Positions 9,103 through 16,784 of a stretch of DNA of 64,000 nt are shown piece after piece. A model generated the notes under the pieces. The model was not told where the DNA came from and did no database searches. It saw only the letters and a program-made list of their open reading frames with translations. The stretch is taken from positions 168,365 through 232,364 of the forward strand of contig NZ_BMQY01000008.1 of NCBI RefSeq assembly GCF_014648355.1. The letters run 5' to 3'. A program made the position numbers and the translations under genes. This DNA is from Couchioplanes azureus. GTDB lineage: Bacteria > Actinomycetota > Actinomycetes > Mycobacteriales > Micromonosporaceae. Positions within the stretch are counted from its first letter, which is position 1; every line of letters begins with the position of its first letter.

Positions 9103-10089
9103 GTGCACCTCTCCACGACCCTCCGCCGCTGGGGCGGCGCGGCCCTGCTGGTGACCGCCGCCCTGCTCGCCACCGCCGTCCCGGCGCAGGCGGCGGCGCC
9201 CACCACCCCCGTCTTCGGCGCGGCGATCGACCCGTACGCCGCCGAGGACCCCCAGAAGCTCTGCGACCCGAGCGTCAAGCCGGGCGTCGCCGGCTTCCGC
9301 GAGCTGGTCCTGCGGACGTACCCGGCGACCGGCGACTCCGGCGTCGTCCGCGAGTGCTCGCCCGACGACGTCAGCGAGCACGAGGAGGGACGCGCGTGGG
9401 ACTGGCGGGTCGACGCCCGCAACAGCGCCGACCGCGCCCGGGTCGACGAGTTCCTCGGCTGGCTGCTCGCCACGGACCGCCACGGCAACAAGCACGCCAT
9501 GGCCCGGCGGCTCGGCGTGATGTACGTCATCTGGAACGGCCGGATCTGGGGCTCGTACCGGGCCGCCGAGGGCTGGCGGCAGTACAGCGGCTCCAGCCCG
9601 CACACCGACCACGTCCACTTCAGCTTCAGCTGGGCCGGCGCCCGCCGGCAGACCACCTGGTGGACCGCGGCGACCCAGCCTGCCGCCTGGCCGAAGGTCG
9701 AGCGCGGCGCCACCGGGGTGGACGTGTGGACCGTGCAGCACCTGCTCACCGCCGCCGGCCACCCGGTGGACGCGGACGGGAAGTTCGGTCCCGGCACCGA
9801 GGCGGCGGTCAAGAAGTTCCAGGCCGCGCAGGGAGCGACCGCGGACGGCATCGTCGGGATGATGTCCTGGTCGAAGCTGATCCGCGCCGTCCGGCCGGGC
9901 GACCGCGGAGACGCGGTCAAGGCCGTGCAGGTCCAGCTCAATGCGCTGGGGTACGGCCTGGAGGTGGACGGCGCCTTCGGTGACCGGACCGCGGCGGCGG
10001 TCCGCGCCGTCCAGAACGAGTCTCAGCTGCCCGCGGACGGGGTCGTCACGCCGACGGTGTGGCAGCTGCTGGTAGGGCGGACCGCGTAG
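9103..10089 (+). CDS. Secreted M15-like (ARB_07466-type) peptidase with two C-terminal PG-binding domains
   Basis: I choose GTG 9103 (reading MHLSTTLRRWGG), which gives a Sec signal peptide ending QAAA; the frame is open upstream but only in the shadow of the preceding gene. The 328-residue product has the catalytic-type domain first (about 35-185): HEEGRAWDWRV and HTDHVHFSF supply an HxxxxxxD plus HxxH set like that of LAS/M15 metallopeptidases. Two PG_binding_1 repeats follow (about 195-260 and 265-328). The order is thus inverted relative to the two upstream hydrolases. Likely wall remodelling or lysis; exact bond cut unknown. Confidence 0.82.
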   Translation: MHLSTTLRRWGGAALLVTAALLATAVPAQAAAPTTPVFGAAIDPYAAEDPQKLCDPSVKPGVAGFRELVLRTYPATGDSGVVRECSPDDVSEHEEGRAWDWRVDARNSADRARVDEFLGWLLATDRHGNKHAMARRLGVMYVIWNGRIWGSYRAAEGWRQYSGSSPHTDHVHFSFSWAGARRQTTWWTAATQPAAWPKVERGATGVDVWTVQHLLTAAGHPVDADGKFGPGTEAAVKKFQAAQGATADGIVGMMSWSKLIRAVRPGDRGDAVKAVQVQLNALGYGLEVDGAFGDRTAAAVRAVQNESQLPADGVVTPTVWQLLVGRTA

Positions 10090-10103
10090 TCCGCATCGGG
10101 GGC

Positions 10104-10143
10104 GGCCGGTCGCCACGGGCCCGGGGGTCCGCGGCGACCGGCC
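10104..10143. terminator. Bidirectional hairpin terminator between convergent genes
   Basis: GGCCGGTCGCC (10104-10114) and GGCGACCGGCC (10133-10143) form a perfect 11-bp stem with an 18-nt loop in the 60-bp gap between the convergent peptidase and HTH-sensor genes. Confidence 0.75.
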
Positions 10144-10149
10144 GTACGC

Positions 10150-11319
10150 TCAGCTCGGCAGCGCCGCCTTCAGGCAGGCGGGCCAGTTGCTGAAGCCCTG
10201 CTTGTCGATATACAGCCGATGCGCCGTCTGGATGTTCCACTCCGGGTCGAACGCCTGCCGGGGCGTGCCCTGGTACCGGTCGAGCACGACGTCGGCGAGC
10301 TGGAAGACGCCCCAGTTGCGGGTGCCGTTGGTGTTCGGCGTGATCCAGTGCGGATCGAGGTACGACTGGCAGCGGGCGATCCGCACGGCCAGGTCCGGCT
10401 CCTCGTGGAACACCTGCCGGACCCGGCGCTCCACCTGCTCGGGCGACCAGGTCTTCAGGGAGATCCGGCCGGCGTACAGCGCCTCCTTGGTCGCGTCGTC
10501 GACGACCCCCTTGGTCGGCAGCCCGGCGAGGACCTGGAAGGCGGTGACCCGGCGCAGCGTCTCCGGGCCGAAGGACGCGTCCACCTGGATGGTGGTGCCG
10601 GCCTGGGAGAGCAGCCGCTGCACCTCCCGGACGCATTCGTCGTGCTGTCCCATGCTCACCACGTCGGCGCAGGCGGGCGTGAAGAGCAGGCGCCCGTCCG
10701 CCGCGTTCCCGGTGGCCGTCGCGCCGCCGGTGTCGCGCTCCTGCCAGTGCCTGGCCGCGAAGGCGGCCGTCGTCATCACGCCGACGAAGGCCAGCGCGAT
10801 CGCCGCGACCAGGTAACGGCGCGGAATTCGCCGGGACCTCGGCGCCGCCGTCCCGGCGCCCTCGTCGCCGGCATTCGCCGTCCCGGCGGCCTCGTCGCCG
10901 GTATCGGGCGTCCCGGCGGCCTCGTCGTCGCCGGCTGCCGGCGCCGGAGCGGCAACCAGCGTTCCCGCGGCGGCAGTCGCTCCCGCGGCAGCGGGGGACG
11001 GGCCCCCGGCGGCCGCCGGTGCCGCGGCGGCCGCCGCGTCCTCAATGGTGGGAGACGTCGCGGGGGTCTCCCGCGGCGCGGCGCTGGCCAGCGCCCAGCG
11101 CCGGTGAAGTTCGAGCAGCTCCTCCCGATTTGCCCCGCAGGCCCGAGCCAGCCGGCTCAGACTCTCGAAGTCGGCCGGCACGGCCGCCCCGGAGCAGTAC
11201 CGGTGCACACTGGACCGGCTCAGGTTCGCCCGGCGGGCCAGCGCGTCGTAGCTTCGGCCCGTCCGCGCCTTCAGCCGCTGCAGCAGGTCGGCCAGATCCT
11301 GAATGGAATCAACTGACAC
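10150..11319 (-). CDS. Membrane HTH protein with extracytoplasmic PG-binding and lysozyme-like sensor domains
   Basis: 389-residue one-component regulator candidate. GTG 11319 gives MSVDSIQDLADLL and an XRE-type HTH (about 1-75; GRSYDALARRANLSRSSVHRY), then a long low-complexity Pro/Ala/Glu linker with repeated DEAAGT motifs, one membrane helix (about 165-185; YLVAAIALAFVGVMTTAAF), a PG_binding_1 domain (about 220-285) and a lysozyme/transglycosylase-like fold (about 295-389; NWGVFQL, DPEWNIQTAHRLY). In active relatives the early motif reads CESxxDP; here it reads CQSYLDP, so the catalytic Glu position is Gln. I infer a wall-ligand sensor rather than an enzyme. It faces the secreted hydrolase genes and is divergent from a receptor kinase. 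Confidence 0.8.
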   Translation of the reverse strand: MSVDSIQDLADLLQRLKARTGRSYDALARRANLSRSSVHRYCSGAAVPADFESLSRLARACGANREELLELHRRWALASAAPRETPATSPTIEDAAAAAAPAAAGGPSPAAAGATAAAGTLVAAPAPAAGDDEAAGTPDTGDEAAGTANAGDEGAGTAAPRSRRIPRRYLVAAIALAFVGVMTTAAFAARHWQERDTGGATATGNAADGRLLFTPACADVVSMGQHDECVREVQRLLSQAGTTIQVDASFGPETLRRVTAFQVLAGLPTKGVVDDATKEALYAGRISLKTWSPEQVERRVRQVFHEEPDLAVRIARCQSYLDPHWITPNTNGTRNWGVFQLADVVLDRYQGTPRQAFDPEWNIQTAHRLYIDKQGFSNWPACLKAALPS

Positions 11320-11743
11320 CAGAGGTACCCCCCATGTCGAGCAGCATCGGCACCGGTGGCGGCGGGACGACGGCGGCCCCCGCGCCGTACCCGGCGTCCC
11401 GGCACCCGGCGGACCCGCCGAAGGCGGTACGCCGCGGGCGACTGTAGCCGAACACTGTTCGGCCTGCGCATCCGGTCGGCGGTTTTCGATGTCCGTCCGG
11501 CCCGACCGGCCTCTGAGGAGTCCCGCCGACGCGCCGGGAGGTTCGCGAGCCGGGTTCGCGAAGTCGTTTTCTGGCGGTTTAGTAGTAACGACAGGCCCGG
11601 CGGCGAGTAACGGGCATCCGGAGCACATGCGCCGTCGTGGAAGTTCCGACATCCCCTTCTTGCCCCGGCCCGACCCCGCCCTCCAACATCGCCCTTTCGC
11701 CGGATCCGCATGCCGCTGCTCCCCGCGCAGGAATGGACGACAC
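11320..11743. other. Divergent spacer between HTH-sensor and kinase genes
   Basis: No gene is supported in these 424 bp. The stretch contains a 17-bp palindrome (listed separately) and two direct copies of GGTTCGCGA near 11541 and 11554, each with a TTCGCGA core. An AT-richer patch around 11565-11590 (TTTAGTAGTAAC) is the most likely promoter area for the kinase, but I see no well-formed -35/-10 pair. Confidence 0.4.
11447..11463. promoter_or_regulatory. 17-bp palindrome, candidate operator
   Basis: GCCGAACA-C-TGTTCGGC is a perfect inverted repeat with a single central base, in the divergent spacer about 130 bp upstream of the HTH-sensor gene. It could be the autoregulatory site of that HTH protein. 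It is not a LexA box, because GAAC and GTTC are separated by three bases, not four. Confidence 0.5.
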
Positions 11744-13474
11744 GTGCAGCAGAATTCGCCCGCCAGCGAACGTGGCTCGTACGAGCCGGCCACCGTGGAC
11801 CTCAGCGGTCGGTGCGTCGGCAGCTCATACATCCTCATCTGTCCCGTCGGGCACGGCGCGACCGGCACGGTGTGGCGGGGGATGGAGCGCACCTCCGGCG
11901 AGCACGTGGCGGTCAAGCTCCTGCACGAGGGCATGCTGCGCCAGCCCAAGCTGGTGACGCGGTTCGTGCAGGAGCGCACCATCCTGATGATGCTGCGCCA
12001 CGAGTACATCGTCGGTGTGCGCGACCTGTTCAGCGCCGGCGAGTCGCTCGGGCTGGTCATGGACTTCGTCGCCGGCGGCAGCCTGCGGGAGCATCTGCGC
12101 CGGGAGGGCACCCTGCCGGCCGGCGAGGCGGCGCGGCTGCTCGCCCAGGTGGCGGCGGCCCTGGCCGAGGCGCACGGGATCGGCGTGGTCCATCGCGACG
12201 TCAAGCCGGACAACATCCTGCTGCGGGAGAGCGACGGCCGCCGGGACGTGCGGCTGACCGACTTCGGCATCGCCCGGATCCTGGACGCGCCGGGTCTCAC
12301 CACCCCGCAGGCGATCATCGGAACGCCGCACTACATGGCCCCCGAGACGATCAGCGGCGGCGAGCCCACCCCGCCGGCCGACGTGTACGCCCTGGGTGTG
12401 GTGCTCTACGAGCTCGTGGCCGGCCGGCCCCCGTACGCCGGTGACCCGATGGCGGTGCTGCGCAGCCACCTCGACGACAAGCCGGTACGCCCGGCCGGGG
12501 TCGCCGAGGAGCTGTGGTCGGTGATCAGCTCCTGCATGGACAAGGACAAGGACCGGCGGCCGTCGGCCGTCGAGCTCGCGGACACCCTCTCCGGCCTGGC
12601 CCGGCTCCTGGGGGACGTGCCGGCGCTGCCCGCGCCCGTCGCCGGGGCGGACGCCGGCGAGGACGATCCGCCGCGGCTCTCACCCCCGCCGGTGCGACCC
12701 GCCCGCCATCCCTCGGCGCACCCCGGGCCGCGGCCGAGGGCGCCCCGCAACCGCCCCGGCACCTGGCGGTGGCGCCGCCCGGGCGCGCTGGCGGCCCTGA
12801 TCACCGTGGTCCTGCTGTCCTCGGCGGCCGCCGGCTACGGCGTGTGGCAGTCGGGGTATCTGCAGGCGGCGGGGGCCTCCTCCGCCGCGGCGCCGCCGGC
12901 CGGGCCCGGCGGGAACCCGCCGGGCGGGCGCTCGACGGCCGGCCCGTCCCGGATGCCCGGGCCGGTGCCGGCCCAGCCCGTGGTGGCGGGGGCCGCAGCG
13001 GCGTCCGCCGCGGACGGGCGGCGGCAGGACTCCGGCGCAGCGCAGGCCGAGGTGTCGGCCGGTCCGGCGCATGCCGGTGTCTCCGTCGGCCCCGGGCAGG
13101 TGGACGGTCTCGTCCGCTTCGGCCCGTACCAGTGCGGCGACGCCTACACCTGGGACATCGGTCATCCCGTGCTCGCCAAGCCGTGCCACGCGGTCGGTAG
13201 CGCGATCCGCGTGGTGGGGCACATCGAGGCGACGCCGGGGGTGCAGACGGACGTGTCCCTGTCGGTGGAGGACGCGCAGACCAAGGACGTCGTCGCCGGG
13301 CCGTACGTCTGCAAGGGTCTGATGTTCACCGACTTCGCGCTCAAGCACACCTGCGGGCCGGTCGACCTCGACGCTCCGCGTGGCCGCCGCTACCGGGTCG
13401 TGGAGAGCTGGGAGTACACCGGCCGGTCGCTGCTGCCGGGCGGGACGGCACGGGGACCGGAGTTCGTCTGGTGA
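11744..13474 (+). CDS. Receptor-type serine/threonine protein kinase (PknB-like)
   Basis: Membrane signalling kinase. I chose GTG 11744, just before the kinase fold, giving 576 residues; ATG 11627 would add 39. Kinase domain about 25-290: glycine loop GHGATGTVWRG, lysine in AVKLL near 55, catalytic loop HRDVKPDNILL near 150, DFGIAR, APE. A Pro-rich juxtamembrane part leads to one membrane helix (about 345-370), a second low-complexity linker and an extracellular domain of about 130 residues with four cysteines (YQCGDAY, KPCHAVG, YVCKGL, HTCGPVD). It has no PASTA repeats, so its ligand is not obviously muropeptide. Placed among peptidoglycan hydrolases and an HTH wall sensor, it may signal envelope state. 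Confidence 0.88.
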   Translation: MQQNSPASERGSYEPATVDLSGRCVGSSYILICPVGHGATGTVWRGMERTSGEHVAVKLLHEGMLRQPKLVTRFVQERTILMMLRHEYIVGVRDLFSAGESLGLVMDFVAGGSLREHLRREGTLPAGEAARLLAQVAAALAEAHGIGVVHRDVKPDNILLRESDGRRDVRLTDFGIARILDAPGLTTPQAIIGTPHYMAPETISGGEPTPPADVYALGVVLYELVAGRPPYAGDPMAVLRSHLDDKPVRPAGVAEELWSVISSCMDKDKDRRPSAVELADTLSGLARLLGDVPALPAPVAGADAGEDDPPRLSPPPVRPARHPSAHPGPRPRAPRNRPGTWRWRRPGALAALITVVLLSSAAAGYGVWQSGYLQAAGASSAAAPPAGPGGNPPGGRSTAGPSRMPGPVPAQPVVAGAAAASAADGRRQDSGAAQAEVSAGPAHAGVSVGPGQVDGLVRFGPYQCGDAYTWDIGHPVLAKPCHAVGSAIRVVGHIEATPGVQTDVSLSVEDAQTKDVVAGPYVCKGLMFTDFALKHTCGPVDLDAPRGRRYRVVESWEYTGRSLLPGGTARGPEFVW

Positions 13475-13490
13475 TCACTGCCGGTCGCGG

Positions 13491-13528
13491 TTGACGCCGG
13501 CCGTAATGGTGCTAATAATGCTAGCACT
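13491..13528 (+). promoter_or_regulatory. GntR promoter with overlapping operator
   Basis: TTGACG (13491-13496), a 17-bp spacer and AATAAT (13514-13519) form a good sigma-70-type promoter with predicted start near the ATG at 13529, so the mRNA is probably leaderless. The inverted repeat GTGCTA-N7-TAGCAC (13509-13527) covers the -10, as expected for autorepression by the YtrA-type regulator that follows. Confidence 0.75.
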
Positions 13529-13876
13529 ATGAGATGGGTGATCGATCATTCGTCGCGGGAGTTGTTGCAGCACCAGATCGCCGCCTGTGTCCGTCAGGGC
13601 GTGGGGTCCGGTGAGCTGAAGGTCGGCGAGCAGCTTCCTCCGGCGGTGGAGCTCGGGGCCGCCCTGTCGGTCGACCGCAACACGGTGCTGGCGGCCTACC
13701 GGCAGCTGCGCGACGAGGGCGTGCTCGAGTTCCGCCGGGGCCGTGGGGCGCGGGTGGCGTCCGCCGCCACGCCGCCCGCCCCGGTCGCCGAGGCGGCCCG
13801 GGCGCTGGTGACCGCCGCCCGCGAGCACGGACTCGGGCGCAACGACCTGATCCGGCTCATCGAGCAGCTGACCTGA
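13529..13876 (+). CDS. YtrA-subfamily GntR transcriptional regulator
   Basis: 115-residue DNA-binding protein with the GntR winged HTH at about residues 10-78 (LLQHQIAACVRQGVGSGELKVGEQLPPAVELGAALSVDRNTVLAAYRQL, seen in part as GELKVGEQLPP) and only a short helical tail of about 35 residues, the hallmark of the YtrA subfamily rather than the FadR or UTRA types. Such regulators normally repress an operon with a membrane protein or ABC transporter; here the next gene, 47 bp downstream, encodes a two-helix membrane protein. Confidence 0.88.
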   Translation: MRWVIDHSSRELLQHQIAACVRQGVGSGELKVGEQLPPAVELGAALSVDRNTVLAAYRQLRDEGVLEFRRGRGARVASAATPPAPVAEAARALVTAAREHGLGRNDLIRLIEQLT

Positions 13877-13923
13877 CCCGCCGTCGTGGCCCGAGACCGA
13901 CGCAGAACCGGAAGGACACACCC

Positions 13924-14412
13924 GTGAGCACACCCGCCCTCGCCGGCCCGGGCCGGCACGCCGTCTACACCGGCCGCGTCACGAACTGGCCCATGGTGGT
14001 GCTGAGCGCCGCACTGCTGGCGCCGTTGCTGATCCTCGGCAGTGCGGGGGGAGGGGACTGGAGCGGCGTGGCGGTTCCGCTGCTGGTCGCCGCCGCCGGC
14101 CTGCTGCTCAACCTGCTGACCGTGACCAGCGTCCGCACGGCGGCGGGCCCCAACGGGGTCTCGGTGCGCTACGGGGTGCTCGGCTGGCCCCGGCTGCACT
14201 ACCGCATCGAGGAGATCGCGGACGCGGAGGTCGTCGACCTTCCGGGCTGGTATGTCGTGTACGGATTCTGGTGGACTCCTCGCCGCACCTGCTGCACGTT
14301 GCGCTCCGGGCCGACCCTGCGCCTGACGCTGCGTACCGGCCGGACGGTGACCGTCACGGTGCCGGACCCCGGAGCGGCCGTCGCCGCCATCCGCGAGGCC
14401 CGCCCGGCCTGA
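13924..14412 (+). CDS. Small membrane protein with PH-like domain
   Basis: 162-residue protein: two membrane helices (about 22-42 and 48-68) followed by a compact beta-rich cytoplasmic domain (YGVLGWPRLHYRIEEIADAEV, seen in segments) that resembles bacterial PH-like domains. GGAAGGA precedes GTG 13924. It is co-transcribed with the YtrA-type regulator and probably is its target gene. The biochemical role is unknown. Confidence 0.7.
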   Translation: MSTPALAGPGRHAVYTGRVTNWPMVVLSAALLAPLLILGSAGGGDWSGVAVPLLVAAAGLLLNLLTVTSVRTAAGPNGVSVRYGVLGWPRLHYRIEEIADAEVVDLPGWYVVYGFWWTPRRTCCTLRSGPTLRLTLRTGRTVTVTVPDPGAAVAAIREARPA

Positions 14413-14673
14413 CCGTCACGGGCGCCCGGTCAGGCGGCGGCGACGCGGGACTCGCCCTCGGCCGGCCCGGCGAGCTCGTCACGTCCACCACCAGCGCTGC
14501 TCGCTCACATCGACCCGAACAGCGTCACTGGCCGTCGCGGATCCCCAGCGCCGTTCCATGGCCGAAAGGGTGGAATACCCACCCGCTCCGGCTGTTCGGA
14601 CATCTCCCGGCACGCGGCGGCGCTCAAACCTATTAAACACATGGGAATTGAGGGTGATCTGGCCCACAGTGCG
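14413..14673. other. Non-coding spacer upstream of the sulfur operon
   Basis: I see no gene in these 261 bp. The 3' part is AT-richer than its surroundings (around 14627-14650, CCTATTAAACACATGGGAATTG) and may hold an activator site for the sulfur operon promoter, but no inverted repeat is clear. Confidence 0.4.
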
Positions 14674-14703
14674 CTGACCGGGAGTCACGCCGGAGGTTAC
14701 GGT
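14674..14703 (+). promoter_or_regulatory. Promoter of the sulfur operon, leaderless start
   Basis: CTGACC (14674-14679), an 18-bp spacer and TACGGT (14698-14703) resemble a sigma-70-type promoter. Six bases separate the -10 from the ATG at 14710, placing the transcription start on the first base of the leader peptide. Confidence 0.7.
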
Positions 14704-14709
14704 GCTCCC

Positions 14710-14781
14710 ATGAACCGGAGCACGCGTCTCATCCGACGCCGCTTCGTCGATTTCCTCCGGGTGTGCAGCACCGCCTGTTGA
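14710..14781 (+). CDS. Cysteine-ending leader peptide of the sulfur operon
   Basis: A 23-codon open frame beginning MNRSTRLIRRR, then FVDFLRVCSTAC and TGA. The Arg-rich start, the (H/F)VD-LRV core and the C-terminal cysteines match the short leader peptides that actinobacteria place before sulfur-assimilation and sulfonate-transport genes, where ribosome stalling at Cys codons is thought to relieve attenuation. It lies 180 bp upstream of the sulfonate binding-protein gene and starts at the predicted transcription start. Assignment rests on sequence pattern plus context. Confidence 0.8.
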   Translation: MNRSTRLIRRRFVDFLRVCSTAC

Positions 14782-14838
14782 GGGACGGCGACGCACCAGC
14801 CGCCACCCATCTCCCGGGCATCGTCGCCCGTTTCCCCA

Positions 14839-14921
14839 GCCGGTGAGTCACCGGCGTCCCGCCGACGGCGCCGCTGAGCCGTCGGACTCCTTCACGCCTT
14901 GATGCCGCCTGCCGCAGGCGG
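14839..14921 (+). promoter_or_regulatory. Candidate attenuator between leader peptide and ssuA-like gene
   Basis: Three hairpin-forming repeats lie in the 180-nt spacer: GCCGGTGA-g-TCACCGGC (14839-14855), CCGACGGC-N8-GCCGTCGG (14862-14885) and CCGCCTG-CCG-CAGGCGG (14905-14921). They could provide alternative terminator/antiterminator pairing controlled by translation of the leader. No U-rich tract is evident, so a Rho-dependent mode is equally possible. Confidence 0.5.
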
Positions 14922-14961
14922 TCCACCGGCATACCCGTGCATCGAATCCAGGAGTGTCCGT

Positions 14962-15975
14962 ATGAGACGAGTCAGAGCATCGTGGGCGGTCGCCGCCCTG
15001 ATCGCGGCGGTGACGGCGGCCTCGGGCTGCGGCGCCGCCGGTGGGTCGGAGGTGACGCAGCTGCGCTACCAGGGATCGGTCGGCCAGGTCACGCCCCCGG
15101 AACTGGCCCAGGATCTCGGCTACCTCGGCAACGTCAAGCTTTCGTGGATCGGCAACACGATCAGCGGTCCCCAGGACATCCAGGCCGCCACCACCGGCGA
15201 CACCGACTTCGGCGGGGCCTTCAACGGCGCCATCGTCAAGCTGGCCGCCGCCAAGGCTCCCGTCAAGGCCGTCGTCGGCTACTACGGTTCCGACAAGCTC
15301 ACCAACATGGGCTTCTTCGTCCTCGACGGCGGTCCGATCAGGACCGCCCGGGACCTGATCGGCAGGAAGATCGGCGTCAACACGCTCGGCGCCCACGCCG
15401 AGGCCGTGACGAAGACCTATCTGGCCCGCAACGGGCTGACCGACGCCGAGATCAAGCAGGTCGAGCTCGTCGTCGTGCCGCCGGTGAACGCCGAGCAGTC
15501 GCTGCGCCAGGGGCAGATCGACGTCGCCGCGCTGAGCCAGACGCTGCGCGACAAGGCGCTGGACCGCGGTGGCATCCGCGCCCTGTTCACCGACGTGGGC
15601 CTGCTCGGCGAGTTCACCGCCGGCAGCTACGTGGTGCGCACCGACTTCCTGAAGAAGAACCCCACGACGATGCGGACCTTCGTCACGGGCGTCGGCAAGG
15701 CTATCGAGTGGGCCCGTACGCAGCCGCGCGACGTCGTCCGCGCCCGGTTCGCCGACATCATCCGCAAGCGCGGCCGCAACGAGGACACCAGCCTGGTGAC
15801 GTACTGGAAGAGCTGGGGTGTCGCCAGTGCCGGCGGGGTCATCGAGGAGCGGGAGTTCAGCACCTGGATCGACTGGCTGGAGCGGACCGGCGAGCTGAAG
15901 GGCCGGCAGGTCAGCGCGAAGGACGTCTACACCAACGAGTTCAACGACGCCGCGCCGGGCGGTGCGGCCCGATGA
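14962..15975 (+). CDS. Aliphatic sulfonate/taurine-type ABC transporter binding lipoprotein
   Basis: Solute receptor of an SsuABC/TauABC-like importer. ATG 14962 follows AGGAG (14950-14954) and gives a 337-residue lipoprotein with lipobox ASGC (Cys at about 25). The mature part is the NMT1/SsuA-type periplasmic fold: GPQDIQAATTGDTDFG, ARDLIGRKIGVNTLG and the LRQGQIDVAALSQ segment are typical. The 3' end overlaps the ATPase gene by ATGA. The following monooxygenase and flavin reductase, and the cysteine leader peptide, point to organosulfur compounds as substrates; the exact ligand is unknown. Confidence 0.88.
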   Translation: MRRVRASWAVAALIAAVTAASGCGAAGGSEVTQLRYQGSVGQVTPPELAQDLGYLGNVKLSWIGNTISGPQDIQAATTGDTDFGGAFNGAIVKLAAAKAPVKAVVGYYGSDKLTNMGFFVLDGGPIRTARDLIGRKIGVNTLGAHAEAVTKTYLARNGLTDAEIKQVELVVVPPVNAEQSLRQGQIDVAALSQTLRDKALDRGGIRALFTDVGLLGEFTAGSYVVRTDFLKKNPTTMRTFVTGVGKAIEWARTQPRDVVRARFADIIRKRGRNEDTSLVTYWKSWGVASAGGVIEEREFSTWIDWLERTGELKGRQVSAKDVYTNEFNDAAPGGAAR

Positions 15976-16784
15976 CCGTCAAGGTGCGCTTCGAGAACGT
16001 CGGCAAGCGCTTCCACGCCCGGGGCCGGACCGTCACCGCCCTCGACGACGTCAGCCTCGACGTCCGGACCGGCGAGTTCCTGGTCATCGTCGGTCCCAGC
16101 GGCTGCGGCAAGTCGACGCTGCTCGACCTGCTGGGCGGGCTCACCGCCCCGACGTCCGGCCGGGTCCTGGTCGACGGCCGGCCCGTGCGCGGGCCCGGAC
16201 TCGACCGGGGCGTCGTGTTCCAGCAGTACGCCCTGCTTCCCTGGCGGACCGCGCAGGGCAACGTCGAGTTCGGACTCGAGGCCAAGGGCGTGCCGCGGCG
16301 CGACCGGGAGGCCCTCGCCCGCGAGCACCTCGACCTCGTCGGGCTCGACGGATTCGCCGACCGCTACCCCCACGAGCTCTCCGGCGGCATGAAACAGCGG
16401 GTCGCCATCGCCCGCAGCCTCGCGTTCGACCCGGAGATCCTGCTGATGGACGAGCCCTTCGCCGCCCTGGACGCGCAGACCCGCGACGGGTTGCAGGACG
16501 AGCTGCTGCGCATCTGGGAACGCACCGGCAAGACCGTCGTCTTCATCACCCACGGCATCGAGGAGGCCGTCTACCTCGGGCAGCGGGTCGCCGTGCTGAC
16601 GTCGCGCCCGGGACGGCTCAAGGCCGTCGTCGAGGTGCCCCTGACCGCCCGGCCGGCCACCGAGGACCTGCGCTCCGACCCCGCGTTCACCCGCTACCGG
16701 CACGAGATCTGGAGCCTGCTGCGCGACGAGGTCACCCGGGCGCAGCGCCAGGAACTGACCGCCGAGGAGGCCTCCGTTGGCTAG
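15972..16784 (+). CDS. Sulfonate-type ABC transporter ATPase (SsuB/TauB-like)
   Basis: Energising subunit of the importer, 270 residues. Start at ATG 15972 overlapping the previous stop. Walker A GPSGCGKST near residue 39, Q-loop in VFQQYALLPW, signature LSGGMKQR near 138, Walker B ILLMDEPFAALD and the H-loop in VVFITHGIEEA are all intact. The upstream reading frame is only a shadow of the binding-protein gene. It ends eight bases into the permease gene. Confidence 0.93.
   Translation: MTVKVRFENVGKRFHARGRTVTALDDVSLDVRTGEFLVIVGPSGCGKSTLLDLLGGLTAPTSGRVLVDGRPVRGPGLDRGVVFQQYALLPWRTAQGNVEFGLEAKGVPRRDREALAREHLDLVGLDGFADRYPHELSGGMKQRVAIARSLAFDPEILLMDEPFAALDAQTRDGLQDELLRIWERTGKTVVFITHGIEEAVYLGQRVAVLTSRPGRLKAVVEVPLTARPATEDLRSDPAFTRYRHEIWSLLRDEVTRAQRQELTAEEASVG

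Noticed and set aside
11447..11463. Possible LexA/SOS box (GAAC...GTTC)
   Set aside because: The half-sites are separated by three bases; the actinobacterial LexA box needs four.
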